Assembly: GCA_028280025.1 (NCBI GenBank)
Contig: JANQMO010000068.1
Span: 1-38,030, forward strand
Direction of reading: 5' to 3'
DNA length: 38,030 nucleotides
DNA from: Chlorobium sp.
Lineage (GTDB): Bacteria > Bacteroidota > Chlorobiia > Chlorobiales > Chlorobiaceae
A model generated the notes under the pieces. The model saw nothing but the letters and a program-made list of their open reading frames with translations. It was not told the DNA's origin and made no database searches. A program made the translations under genes and the position numbers. Positions within the stretch are counted from its first letter, which is position 1, and every line of letters starts with the position of its first letter. This document shows, one piece after another, positions 16,328-24,488 of this stretch.

Positions 16328-16655
16328 AATCTTTTTTTCTCTGTTCTGCCAGCGCGATCTCCTGCGCCGGAGTTTTTTGTGATTTCTTCATGAAACCGTT
16401 GGTCAGTATGACAAGGTTTCCTTTGTGCAGAAAACCTAAAAGCCTGGCAGCATTGCCTCCATGCGAGGATCGCACCTCCCAGATTTCGTCTGTATTCCGG
16501 AGTTTTTTGAAGTATTCTTTTGGAACAATCTGAAAATCTCTGACCAGCGTCAACACCCATGCAATCTTCTGTCTTTCTTTGTCCGGGAGGTTTGTCAGGA
16601 ATTCCTTTACCGGGCACTGACCCGACGGTGTTTTATAAAAAATGATTGAACGCAT
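16302..16655 (-). CDS. HigB/Gp49-like toxin (RelE superfamily)
   Basis: A 117-residue protein of the phage-derived Gp49-like/HigB group. It has FYKTPSGQCPVKEFLTNLPD near the start, then KKLRNTDEIWEVRSSHGGNAARLLGF and VILTNGFMKKSQKTPAQEIALAEQRKKDY. That last block, a basic helix after the NGF-KK-TP motif, is diagnostic. RelE-superfamily toxins of this type cut mRNA, usually on the ribosome. The antitoxin gene begins inside its 3' end. Confidence 0.9.
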   Translation of the reverse strand: MRSIIFYKTPSGQCPVKEFLTNLPDKERQKIAWVLTLVRDFQIVPKEYFKKLRNTDEIWEVRSSHGGNAARLLGFLHKGNLVILTNGFMKKSQKTPAQEIALAEQRKKDYEKRNENG

Positions 16656-16741
16656 GGGGAAAGTTAACGTCTATATCAACTCCTTGCAAGAGATAAGTGG
16701 TTGAGAGGGGTGGGACTTATGGGATAGGGCTAGTGGACATC

Positions 16742-16883
16742 GTTTATTAGGTTTAAAAGTCCATGCGCTACTTCCATTTACTCTCTCAGCGCCTTGACGG
16801 AGATTATTTCAAGGATGTCGTCTGAGTGAATTTTGAGGTCGCTGGTGATGAAAAAGGAGCAGCCGGAGCGGATTGCAGTTGCA
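16742..16883. repeat. Source copy of a 142-bp duplication (vapC 3' end)
   Basis: This stretch covers the last third of the vapC-like gene plus about 36 bases beyond its stop. It matches 19346-19487 without a length change, with scattered substitutions. The other copy is detached from any toxin gene. Confidence 0.85.
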
Positions 16884-17233
16884 TAATGCAGCGCATCGAT
16901 GAATTTTATGCTGCGTTTCGCTCGTAATTGTGCTGCAAGATCGAATGTTTCTCTGTCATGCGGTTGAATTGACAGGAATCCTTCGGTTCTGAAAAAATCC
17001 CTGATAGTAGCGACCAATTCGAGGTTGCCGGTCCGATATGGCTTTGCCAGTGTTTCTGCAAGAGCGGCATCGCCGGTAACACCGATAATTTTTCCTGAGT
17101 CAATAGCTTCGATGATCGGCCTGACAACATCAAAGAAGTCTGGATTCCGGTCAAGAAAGTAGACAAAGATGTTGGTATCGAGATATGCCCGATGGCCAAG
17201 CATTCTTGTAATGGTTTCATCTACTTTTCCCAT
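16778..17233 (-). CDS. VapC-like toxin (PIN-domain ribonuclease)
   Basis: A 151-residue PIN-domain protein. Acidic active-site residues are visible in AYLDTNIFVYFL (first Asp), ALAETLAK (Glu), FIDALHYATAI (Asp) and FFITSDLKIH (last Asp). VapC toxins are Mg-dependent RNases that commonly cut tRNA or rRNA; the target here is unknown. The start overlaps the antitoxin gene by 13 bases. Its 3' end has been duplicated about 2.6 kb away at 19346-19487. Confidence 0.92.
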   Translation of the reverse strand: MGKVDETITRMLGHRAYLDTNIFVYFLDRNPDFFDVVRPIIEAIDSGKIIGVTGDAALAETLAKPYRTGNLELVATIRDFFRTEGFLSIQPHDRETFDLAAQLRAKRSIKFIDALHYATAIRSGCSFFITSDLKIHSDDILEIISVKALRE

Positions 17234-17475
17234 GAATCCCTGTCCTTATTCAGCTCTTCCTCGATATCCTCGGTCGTTTTGCCCCAAGTTCCTTTAGCGA
17301 TACCGGCATATTCCATAACAGATCGTTTCTTTCCTGTTCTGCCGGCAGGAACTAATGTTACAACACCATTTATATAGGTGATCTCAAGCACGTCATCCGG
17401 TTTGATATCGGCTTCCTCGGCAATGCGAAGCGGGATGGTGATCTGGTTCTTTTGTCTTACTCTTATTTTTGGCAT
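17221..17475 (-). CDS. AbrB/MazE-type antitoxin (VapB)
   Basis: An 84-residue protein with a swapped-hairpin AbrB DNA-binding domain at 1-45: KIRVRQKNQITIPLRIAEEA, DIKPDDVLEITY and VVTLVPAG. The acidic tail (TTEDIEEELNKDRDSWEK) should bind the PIN toxin. It is the first gene of the pair on the minus strand, in the usual antitoxin-first order. Confidence 0.9.
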   Translation of the reverse strand: MPKIRVRQKNQITIPLRIAEEADIKPDDVLEITYINGVVTLVPAGRTGKKRSVMEYAGIAKGTWGKTTEDIEEELNKDRDSWEK

Positions 17476-18106
17476 ATAGGTATGACATTTGTTGGAAAAT
17501 CCAACTTCAGTATACTATTCTTACTGATGTCATCCAACGGACGAGAAAGTGGCGGGGGACATCCGTAAGTGAAATAAGTGTTCGGTTTTTTTCTTGTCTG
17601 TAATGAGTTGAGCGGCGGATCAGGTGGGAGGTCAGGGCTCTTCCTCTTATCAGGGCGAACGGGCCGGGAATTCACGGGTCGCGCCCGGAGATGAAGCTGA
17701 TCTTTTCAGGCTTGATGAGCATTCCCCCAAATTGAAGCCGCAATCGTCTTTTTGTTCGGCCAATAATTTGAACCAGGCTGTCGTAACAACGATTGACAAG
17801 CAGAGAGCAAAGAAGTATCAGGAGATAAAGCCGAATCTCATTCCGGTGACTGTCTGTATGTTTATTTTTTTTGTTAAAATGCGCCATTCCAGCATAGCCT
17901 TTCTTGTTCCCTTCATTTTTATCATCAAGCCGTGGAAAATCGCTGTCATCTGGAGAAATGGTGGGGAGGGGGTCTCTGGATGAAAAAGATATTGTGTTTA
18001 TCAAGTGTTTTTTGTTGACAGTTATTTGTTATATTTTGAGATGAGCGGTGTAATCGGCGCTTGTTTCTCAGAAAAATAATTGCTAAACCTAAAACCCTTG
18101 ATTGCT
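17476..18106. other. 631-base gap with dispersed repeat and no convincing gene
   Basis: The left part holds copy B of the dispersed repeat (17555-17675). The rest (17676-18106) contains open frames on both strands (17624-17983 plus, 17672-18004 minus), but neither resembles a known family, has a ribosome-binding site or shows coding-like composition. It may be a decayed gene. The promoter of the outer-membrane gene must lie near the right edge; a TTGACA occurs at 18015-18020 but lacks a well-spaced -10. Confidence 0.5.
17555..17675 (+). repeat. Dispersed repeat, copy B
   Basis: The partner of 15875-15997, in the same orientation and 1.7 kb away. Shared blocks are GGGGAC, ATCCGTAA, AATAAGTGTTC, TTGTCTGTAATG with AGTTGAGCG, and GGGCGAACGGGCCGG. 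The two copies bracket the HigBA-like and VapBC-like operons, so they could have recombined or marked the ends of an inserted segment. Confidence 0.6.
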
Positions 18107-19231
18107 ATGAATCAACGTAAACACTTCTCTGCATTGATTCTTCTATTCACGGCATGTCTGATAACTGTGTTTTCATCCGGAGCATCTGCCCAAACCGTTC
18201 CTGCGAACGAGACGTTATATAAGATGCTCCTGGAAAATCAGAAAAGGATCAAAGCACTTGGACAAAGAGCCCTTGATGCCGAGGCAGAGGCCGAGAAAGC
18301 CAATGTGGAGCTCGACAGGATGAAAAAAGAAAGTGATGCCGGTGTTGCCGGGGCAGGAACCATCAATGATTCCTGTAGAAAGATCGGCGGTTTTTTTGCA
18401 GAGGCTAACGTTTCCTATGTAAGGCCTGTTTTTGATACGGCCGTTATCGGCGCCTCAGAGGATTATGACGACGGGTATACAAGGCTTTTGTCCCTTGAGC
18501 ACGATGCCGTGTTTGTGCCGGAGCTGACCTTGGGATACGAAGGAAGCGGCGGGCTTGGCGTCAGGGCAAAAGGGGTCTATATGAAGTCTGAGGCGGGCTT
18601 CTTCCAGGAGGAAAACGATCTCTATGGATCCTTGGAAGTACATTTCGATGTGGATTCAAATGATCTCGATATTTATGTGAGCGGGGCTCTTGGTGCCGAA
18701 GACAAGCTGGAGGCATGGATCGCCGACCTCGAAATCTATAAAAGAGCCGGGATCGGCGCTGTAGACATTATTTTTGGCGGCGGTGCGCGGTATGTGAATC
18801 TTGACCGAACTCTCCGTATCTGGGAGACTGAAGGCTGCGACGAGATACACGCGTTTCATACACTGGAAGGTGCAGGTCCGAAGATTTTTCTTGAGGGGTC
18901 CTTCCCCGTGTCAACGTGTCTGAGCCTTTACGGAGACGGATCGGCTTCGTTTCTGTTCACCCAGGAAAACCAGGAGCTTTATGAGGTTCCCCGTGAACCC
19001 TATGATCATAATGCCAATGACGGTGAAAAGCTGTTAACCATTCTCGAAGCCGAATTTGGCTTGCAGTACTGGCCCACGGAATCGTTTTCTCTCAAAGCCG
19101 GTGTTAACGGCGGTTACTGGGTCCGTGGCGGCGGCTGGTATTTTTACAGTGACGATGCAAATGCTTCATGGTTTGGTGATTATTCATGGGGATATGTCGG
19201 TGGGAACGTTTCAGCTTCAGTAGCTTTTTAA
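18107..19231 (+). CDS. Outer-membrane beta-barrel protein (Lpg1974-like)
   Basis: A 374-residue secreted protein. The signal peptide (1-27) ends at ASGASA-type sequence before QTVPANETLY. A coiled-coil stretch follows at about 35-75 (NQKRIKALGQRALDAEAEAE), then a long region rich in alternating hydrophobic and polar strands (GFFAEANVSYVRPVF, PELTLGYEGSGGLGVRAKG, GGGARYVNLDR). It ends GNVSASVAF with the terminal phenylalanine used for outer-membrane assembly. The layout fits the Lpg1974-type pore-forming outer-membrane family. A TTG at 18080 would add nine residues before the signal peptide, so the ATG is preferred. It is a single-gene unit ended by a strong terminator. Confidence 0.75.
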   Translation: MNQRKHFSALILLFTACLITVFSSGASAQTVPANETLYKMLLENQKRIKALGQRALDAEAEAEKANVELDRMKKESDAGVAGAGTINDSCRKIGGFFAEANVSYVRPVFDTAVIGASEDYDDGYTRLLSLEHDAVFVPELTLGYEGSGGLGVRAKGVYMKSEAGFFQEENDLYGSLEVHFDVDSNDLDIYVSGALGAEDKLEAWIADLEIYKRAGIGAVDIIFGGGARYVNLDRTLRIWETEGCDEIHAFHTLEGAGPKIFLEGSFPVSTCLSLYGDGSASFLFTQENQELYEVPREPYDHNANDGEKLLTILEAEFGLQYWPTESFSLKAGVNGGYWVRGGGWYFYSDDANASWFGDYSWGYVGGNVSASVAF

Positions 19232-19296
19232 CAGAGAAAGCCAATGTCTGCTTTTTCTGAAAGGTGAAGACGTTTATCGGTGTTTCATTTGTTCTG

Positions 19297-19330
19297 CGCC
19301 GGTCAGCATTGTTGTGCTGACCGGCGTTTT
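19297..19330 (+). terminator. Rho-independent terminator after the outer-membrane gene
   Basis: A perfect 12-bp GC-rich stem (CGCCGGTCAGCA, 19297-19308, with TGCTGACCGGCG, 19315-19326), a 6-base loop TTGTTG and a run of four T. It lies 65 bases after the stop codon. Confidence 0.9.
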
Positions 19331-19345
19331 CGGCTATGGGATGTA

Positions 19346-19487
19346 GTTTATTAGGTTTAAAAGTCCAGATACTATTTCCATTTATTTTTTCATAGCATTG
19401 ACGGAGATTATTTCAAGCATTTCGTCTGAGTGAATTTTGAGGTTGTTGGTGATGAAAGAGGAGCAGCCGGAGCGGATTGCGGTTGCA
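19346..19487 (-). pseudogene. Detached remnant of a vapC 3' end
   Basis: A 142-base stretch co-linear with 16742-16883. Read on the minus strand it still encodes about 35 PIN-domain residues (TATAIRSGCSSFITNN then LKIHSDEMLEIIS) but lacks the first two thirds, including the first catalytic Asp and the Glu. The Ser-Asp of FFITSDLKIH has become Asn-Asn, so another active-site Asp is lost. It cannot be an active toxin. The fragment probably arose by duplication of the neighbouring vapBC locus or is the scar of a second locus. Confidence 0.85.
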
Positions 19488-19947
19488 GTTACCAGGACCT
19501 GGAAGGGAAAGGGTTGAGCGTTGCCCGGTAAGTGAAAAAAGATTATAAAGTAACAGGTGTTCACTCCTTTTGACAGGTTAGAATGCTGACGTACGGGTTA
19601 GAGTTTATGAGCCTTAACAGTTTAATGGGAGGCACGTCCAAACGGAGACGTTATTCCGCTTGAATTTGATGTTTATTCAGAATAATGCCTGATTTTGAAA
19701 AGCTCTGGACGTTCAGTAGAACGTATTCTGCACTATTTTTCTTTCCGTACTGCTCGAAAAAATTCTTCATGTGATGCTTGCCTTAACAGGGGGCGGCGTT
19801 GTCTATTTCGTTGACGGCTGTGGCGAAGGAGAGCATGGTGATGGAGACGCAAATTCTATGGAATGGATGATTGGCTGCGATGGTTGTATTGGTGATAGTC
19901 TGGTTTTTACGAATAGAGAGGTATACAGAAACAGTACATAATGGCTT
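19488..19947. other. 460-base gap before the P-type ATPase
   Basis: No credible gene, RNA or strong hairpin. It separates the vapC remnant from the ATPase and presumably includes the ATPase promoter. Short open frames here lack ribosome-binding sites and family resemblance. Confidence 0.5.
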
Positions 19948-22638
19948 ATGCAGAACGAGTGGCACAACAGAACGGGTGAAGAGGCTTTCGAGGCGTTCGG
20001 GTCATCTAAAGCAGGACTTGATCGGGACGAGGCTCAAAAACGGCAGGAACAGTACGGTCCGAACAGGCTGACGCCTCCCGGGAAACAGAATCCGTTGATG
20101 AGGTTTCTGGTCCAGTTCAATAACATACTCATCTACGTGCTCTTGGTGGCATGTGTTGTGACGGCGCTGCTTGATCACTGGATTGATGCGTGGGTGATTT
20201 TCGGTGTTGTGCTGATCAACGCCCTGATAGGGTATATCCAGGAGGGAAAGGCCGAAAAAGCGATGGATGCCCTCAAGGGACTCCTTTCTCTTCGCGCACT
20301 TGTCCGGCGTGGGGGGAGAACTCTCGACCTTGATGCGCAGGAACTGGTGCCCGGCGATATCGTGCTGCTGCAGTCGGGTGACAAGGTGCCGGCCGATATG
20401 CGGCTGGTGTCGGTCAAAGACCTGAGAGTCGATGAGTCACTGTTGACCGGCGAATCGGTTGCGGTTGAAAAAAACACCGATGTGGTCGATGCCGACACGC
20501 CTCTCGGGGATCGACTGAACATGGTGTTTTCCGGAAGCCTTGTTACCTACGGAAAGGCCGAGGGGGTCGTTACCGGAACGGGCGACAGCACCGAGATCGG
20601 CAGGATCAGTTCGATGCTGGGCAAGGTTGAAACGCTCCAGACGCCGCTTCTGAAAAGCCTGGAAGAGTTCGCCAGGTCGCTGACGATTGCCATAGTCTCG
20701 CTTTCTGCACTTCTGTTCGTCTTCGGGCGATATGTCCGCGGGTACGCGCCTGCCGAGATGTTCAACGCGGCAGTCGGGCTTGCGGTTGCGGCTATACCGG
20801 AAGGGCTTCCCGCGATTATGACCATTACGCTGGCAATCGGTGTGCAAGCCATGGCTCGAAGGCGTTCGATCATTCGCCGACTGCCGGCAGTCGAGACCCT
20901 CGGTTCTGTCTCGGTGATCTGTTCTGATAAAACCGGAACTCTGACGCGCAACGAGATGACCGTTCGTTCGGTCGGTTTCCCGGAAAAACGGTTCAGCGTT
21001 ACCGGTTCGGGTTACGATCCCCACGGGGCATTTCTGCTCGATGACAAGGAAGTCGAACTCGATGAACACCCGCAGTTGAGGGCTCTCGGACACATTGCAC
21101 TGCTCTGTAACGATGCCTCACTGGAGCGTGAGGACGACGCCTGGAAGCTGACCGGCGATCCGACCGACGGTGCGCTGGTCTCGTTTGGGCGGAAAGCCGG
21201 ATTCGATCCGCAGGCCGAACAGCAAGAATGGCCGAGGATCGATCAGATTCCGTTCGAGTCGGAACATCGTTTTATGGCCACATTGCACCATAACCATACC
21301 GGTAAGAGATTCATCTATCTCAAAGGCGCGCCTGAAGTTGTGTTCGAACGCTGTTCGAAACAGCGGAACGGCGAAAAAGACGAACCGTTGCAGCACGAGG
21401 TTTGGGAGAAGATTGTTCAGGAGACAGCCTCGCGCGGTGAACGGCTGCTCGCGATCGCCTGCAAGCCGGTTTCCGGTGAAGTGCAGTCCCTGCGTTTCAA
21501 GGATGTCGAAAGCGGATTGATCATGATCGGGGTCGTCGGGATGATCGATCCGCCGCGTGACGAGGCGATCAATGCGGTAAAACGCTGCAGGGACGCCGGT
21601 ATCCGGGTGAAGATGATTACCGGAGATCATGTCGATACGGCAAGGGCGATCGGACGTATTACAGGAATAGGTGATGGTCGAAAGGCGATGACCGGATCTG
21701 AAATCGAGCTCCTTGACGATGAAGCGCTGAAAAAGAGAGTCGAACATGTCGATATTTTTGCCAGGAGCAGTCCGGAGCACAAACTGCGCCTTGTCAAGGC
21801 CCTGCAGTCGAGGGGCAACGTTGTAGCCATGACCGGAGACGGGGTGAACGATGCCCCTGCCCTGAAGCGGGCCGATGTCGGGATAGCCATGGGTCAGAAA
21901 GGAACCGATGTCTCCCGTGAGGCCGCCGAAATGGTGCTGACCGACGATAACTTTGCAACCATTGCAAATGCGGTCGAAGAGGGCAGAACGGTCTATGACA
22001 ATTTAAAAAAGTCGATTCTGTTTGTGCTGCCGACCAATGGGGGTGAAGCGCTGAGTATTCTCCTCGCTATTGCACTGGGTTACACGCTGCCTATTACCGC
22101 CGTGCAGATCCTGTGGGTGAACATGGTGACGGCCGTCACGCTGGCGTTGACCCTCGCGTTCGAAAAGGCTGAGGATAATGTTATGGCCCGCAAACCGCGC
22201 AAGTCTGACGAACCGTTGCTGTCGCGTTTCATTGGCTGGCGTATCGTCTATGTTTCACTGATTCTGCTCAGCGGCACGTTCGGGATGTTTCTCTGGTACG
22301 AACAGACCGGGCATTCGCATAATGAAGCCCGTACTCTTGCGGTCAATACGCTTGTTTTCTTTGAGATCTTCTACCTCTTCAGTTCCCGCTATTTTGTCCG
22401 AAGCGTATTCTCAAGGGAAGGGTTGCTGGGGAATCCCTACGTGCTGTATGCATCGGGCATGCTTATCCTGCTCCAGTTACTCTTTACCTACGCTCCGTTC
22501 ATGCAGACACTGTTTGCAACCGAACCGATCGAGCCAGGGGAGTGGGTGGTAATACTGCTTGTAAGCTCAAGCGTATTGTTTCTGGTCGAGCTCGAAAAGC
22601 TTATTCTCAGGAAAAGAACAGGGGGCGACGTTCGATAA
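19948..22638 (+). CDS. P2-type cation-transporting ATPase
   Basis: An 896-residue P-type ATPase in the Ca2+/PMR1-like group. The N-terminal cation-ATPase domain is at about 4-70. Motifs are LTGES in the actuator, IPEGLPA in M4, CSDKTGTLT with the phosphorylated Asp, KGAPEVVFERC in the nucleotide domain, and MTGDGVNDAPALKRADVG. Ten membrane segments are expected, the last six after about residue 680. Of the known Ca2+ ligands, the M4 Glu and the M5 Asn/Glu (PTNGGEAL) are present. The M6 segment reads NMVTAV where Ca2+ pumps have NLVTDG, so the ligand Asp is Ala and the transported ion is uncertain. No regulator or partner gene is adjacent. Confidence 0.93.
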   Translation: MQNEWHNRTGEEAFEAFGSSKAGLDRDEAQKRQEQYGPNRLTPPGKQNPLMRFLVQFNNILIYVLLVACVVTALLDHWIDAWVIFGVVLINALIGYIQEGKAEKAMDALKGLLSLRALVRRGGRTLDLDAQELVPGDIVLLQSGDKVPADMRLVSVKDLRVDESLLTGESVAVEKNTDVVDADTPLGDRLNMVFSGSLVTYGKAEGVVTGTGDSTEIGRISSMLGKVETLQTPLLKSLEEFARSLTIAIVSLSALLFVFGRYVRGYAPAEMFNAAVGLAVAAIPEGLPAIMTITLAIGVQAMARRRSIIRRLPAVETLGSVSVICSDKTGTLTRNEMTVRSVGFPEKRFSVTGSGYDPHGAFLLDDKEVELDEHPQLRALGHIALLCNDASLEREDDAWKLTGDPTDGALVSFGRKAGFDPQAEQQEWPRIDQIPFESEHRFMATLHHNHTGKRFIYLKGAPEVVFERCSKQRNGEKDEPLQHEVWEKIVQETASRGERLLAIACKPVSGEVQSLRFKDVESGLIMIGVVGMIDPPRDEAINAVKRCRDAGIRVKMITGDHVDTARAIGRITGIGDGRKAMTGSEIELLDDEALKKRVEHVDIFARSSPEHKLRLVKALQSRGNVVAMTGDGVNDAPALKRADVGIAMGQKGTDVSREAAEMVLTDDNFATIANAVEEGRTVYDNLKKSILFVLPTNGGEALSILLAIALGYTLPITAVQILWVNMVTAVTLALTLAFEKAEDNVMARKPRKSDEPLLSRFIGWRIVYVSLILLSGTFGMFLWYEQTGHSHNEARTLAVNTLVFFEIFYLFSSRYFVRSVFSREGLLGNPYVLYASGMLILLQLLFTYAPFMQTLFATEPIEPGEWVVILLVSSSVLFLVELEKLILRKRTGGDVR

Positions 22639-22657
22639 TGCTCTGTTTTTTTGTAAA

Positions 22658-22683
22658 TATTCCTTACTTATAAGTAAGGAATA
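22658..22683. promoter_or_regulatory. 26-bp perfect palindrome upstream of the second vapBC pair
   Basis: TCCTTACTTATAAGTAAGGA (22661-22680) is extended by three matching bases on each side. A further half-site, GTAAGGA (22693-22699), overlaps the ribosome-binding site of the antitoxin gene. This fits an operator for the AbrB-type antitoxin, with the half-site allowing translation-start overlap. It could also help end the ATPase transcript, but there is no T run. Confidence 0.6.
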
Positions 22684-22704
22684 ATAAATTATGTAAGGAC
22701 AAGT

Positions 22705-22968
22705 ATGCCAGTTGCAACGATTACAAATAAAGGGCAGGTGACCATACCCAAAAAGGTGCGGGATGCGTTTCACCTTCACTCGGGTGACAAGCTTGAGTTT
22801 GTCTGTGAGAAAGAGGGCGTTATCACGGTAAGACCGGTAAAGAAAGCTGTCGATGATGTTTTTGGAAAGCTTGGTAAAAAAGGGACGAGGCCGCTCTCAC
22901 CAGAAGATATGAACGAAGCTGTCAGAAAAAAGCTGAAACACGAGTACGGCGGGTATGAGGGCGCTTGA
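22705..22968 (+). CDS. AbrB/MazE-type antitoxin (second VapB)
   Basis: An 87-residue protein with an AbrB swapped-hairpin domain at 1-47 (VATITNKGQVTIPKKVRDAF, LHSGDKLEFV, VITVRPVK) and a charged tail (LSPEDMNEAVRKKLKHEYG) for toxin binding. AAGGA lies five bases before the ATG. The toxin gene starts inside its 3' end (14-base overlap). Confidence 0.92.
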   Translation: MPVATITNKGQVTIPKKVRDAFHLHSGDKLEFVCEKEGVITVRPVKKAVDDVFGKLGKKGTRPLSPEDMNEAVRKKLKHEYGGYEGA

Positions 22969-23356
22969 TACCAATATTCTGGTTCGGTTTCTCATGAATG
23001 ATGACAGGAGGCAGGCCGAAAAGGTGTATCGCCTGTTTAAGGAAGCCGAAAAGAACAAGGAGGTTTTTTTTGTGTCTCTGCCGGTTGTTCTGGAGCTGTT
23101 CTGGGTGCTGGAATCCGCCTGCAATATTGCACGGAAGGATATTCTTGATGCTATTGATGCTCTGCTGCAAATGCAGATTCTGGAATTCGACGCTCAGGAG
23201 GACCTCCGTGAATGTATTACTGACGCTCGTCTGAACACATTTGATCTTCCGGATTTGCTGATTGCTCACAATGCTGTAGGGGCGGGTGAGTGCGAGCATG
23301 TTTTGACCTTTGACAAAAAAGCAGCAAAGTCGCAGTTGTTTTTATTGCTTGACTGA
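22955..23356 (+). CDS. VapC-like toxin (PIN domain, second)
   Basis: A 133-residue PIN-domain protein. Active-site acids are in RALDTNILVRFL, VVLELFWVLE, FDLPDLLIAH and LTFDKKA. It is not closely similar to the PIN toxin at 16778-17233, so the two pairs are independent acquisitions, not duplicates. RNA target unknown. Confidence 0.92.
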   Translation: MRALDTNILVRFLMNDDRRQAEKVYRLFKEAEKNKEVFFVSLPVVLELFWVLESACNIARKDILDAIDALLQMQILEFDAQEDLRECITDARLNTFDLPDLLIAHNAVGAGECEHVLTFDKKAAKSQLFLLLD

Positions 23357-23405
23357 CCGTGCAGAGGTTCTTGTCGTTTCCGAAAGATTCAGATTCCGTT
23401 TTGTC

Positions 23406-23453
23406 AAATATCCCCTGCAGGGGATATTTTCAAAATATACCCTATAGGGGATA
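23406..23453. repeat. Two tandem GGGGATA palindromes
   Basis: AAATATCCCCTG-CAGGGGATATTT (23406-23429) is a perfect 24-bp palindrome. A second copy with few changes begins 27 bases later (23433), with core TATACCCTATAGGGGATA (23436-23453). They lie between the converging ends of the second vapC gene and tsaC. The first is followed by T4 and could act as a bidirectional terminator. The paired, phased layout also resembles a repressor operator, though no promoter is expected here. Confidence 0.5.
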
Positions 23454-23498
23454 GTTTCTCGTCGGCGACTGATTTCCTTGAAGCAAAGTTTTCACCCG

Positions 23499-24446
23499 TC
23501 ATCCTTCCGCCGCACGTTGCAGGCGGTCGCGGATGGCGTGGCCGATGCCTTTGTCAGGCGGCAGTTCGCAGTAGATCACCTCGATGCTTTCGCGGTCGCA
23601 TTCCCGGAAAAAGCTGAACAGCCTGTATGCGTAGTCGTCCGCGTCGGCACACCGGGATGTTTTGCCGGCGCTTTCGGGTGGTTCCGACAGGCCTATCCAG
23701 GCGTGTTTTCTGCCGGGACTGCATTCGGCACTCTGCGGTTCACAGAGTATCACGCGTGCAGCGGGCGTGTAGTGAGGATACTTGAGGCCGGGGCTTTTGG
23801 GTTGTGTCGTGTTTTCGTCTGTTGTTGCTGCGGCGGTTTCGGGAACATACGTTCTCAGGTCCGACAGGCTGACGGCCCCTTTGCGCAGGAGTCTTGGCGG
23901 GTAGACCGAGCAGTCGACGATTGTCGATTCCAGCCCGATGGTGCTTTGCGGTCCCTTCAGGACACAGCGAATTCTTCCCTTGAGGTCATCATGGACTGCA
24001 CGCCAGTCGGTCGAGCTCGGTCTTCCCGAGATGTTTGCTGAAGGGGCAGCTACCGGATGGTTGCACTGTTTCAGGAATGCGTGTGCGACCGGGTGAGCGG
24101 GACAGCGGACACCTACGGTCGGAAGGTCAGCAGTGACAAGAGGGGATACGCTTTTCTTTTTTTTCAGGATCAGGGTCAGCGGTCCGGGAAAAAACTGCCG
24201 GACCATCCGCCTGGCCGTTTCCGGGATTTCAGATACCACCTCCTGTATCCGGCCGGGGGAATCGACATGTACGATCAACGGGTTGTCGGCCGGCCGGCCT
24301 TTTGCCGAAAAAATCTGCCGAAGGGCGGTATCGTTGGTCATATCTCCGCCGAGACCATAGACGGTTTCTGTCGGAAATGCGACGAGTTCACCTTTGTTGA
24401 GCCATGATGCCGCAATGCGTGGAGATTCTGTGACGATAGTTTCCAT
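23499..24446 (-). CDS. tsaC: L-threonylcarbamoyladenylate synthase (TsaC/Sua5)
   Basis: A 315-residue, two-domain Sua5-type protein. The YrdC domain (about 1-200) contains GELVAFPTETVYGLGGDM, FSAKGRPADNPLIVHV, FFPGPLTLILKKK, GVRCPAHPVAH, APSANISGRPSST and STIGLESTIVDCS. The C-terminal Sua5 domain begins after SPGLKYPHYTPAA (about 225-237). It makes threonylcarbamoyl-AMP from threonine, bicarbonate and ATP for the t6A37 modification of ANN-decoding tRNAs. It lies 42 bases downstream of the kinase-like gene on the same strand, probably one transcript. Confidence 0.95.
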   Translation of the reverse strand: METIVTESPRIAASWLNKGELVAFPTETVYGLGGDMTNDTALRQIFSAKGRPADNPLIVHVDSPGRIQEVVSEIPETARRMVRQFFPGPLTLILKKKKSVSPLVTADLPTVGVRCPAHPVAHAFLKQCNHPVAAPSANISGRPSSTDWRAVHDDLKGRIRCVLKGPQSTIGLESTIVDCSVYPPRLLRKGAVSLSDLRTYVPETAAATTDENTTQPKSPGLKYPHYTPAARVILCEPQSAECSPGRKHAWIGLSEPPESAGKTSRCADADDYAYRLFSFFRECDRESIEVIYCELPPDKGIGHAIRDRLQRAAEG

Positions 24447-24488
24447 ACGATTGTTGTCTGTAGAAATCCGGAACAGATGCCGCCTGGC

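Noticed and set aside
17624..18004. Overlapping open frames on both strands in the gap before the outer-membrane gene
   Set aside because: No family resemblance, no ribosome-binding site, and one frame runs through the dispersed repeat; kept only as a possible decayed region.
20437..21780. Long antisense open frames within the P-type ATPase gene
   Set aside because: They mirror a GC-rich coding gene with complete motifs on the other strand and have no recognisable domains.
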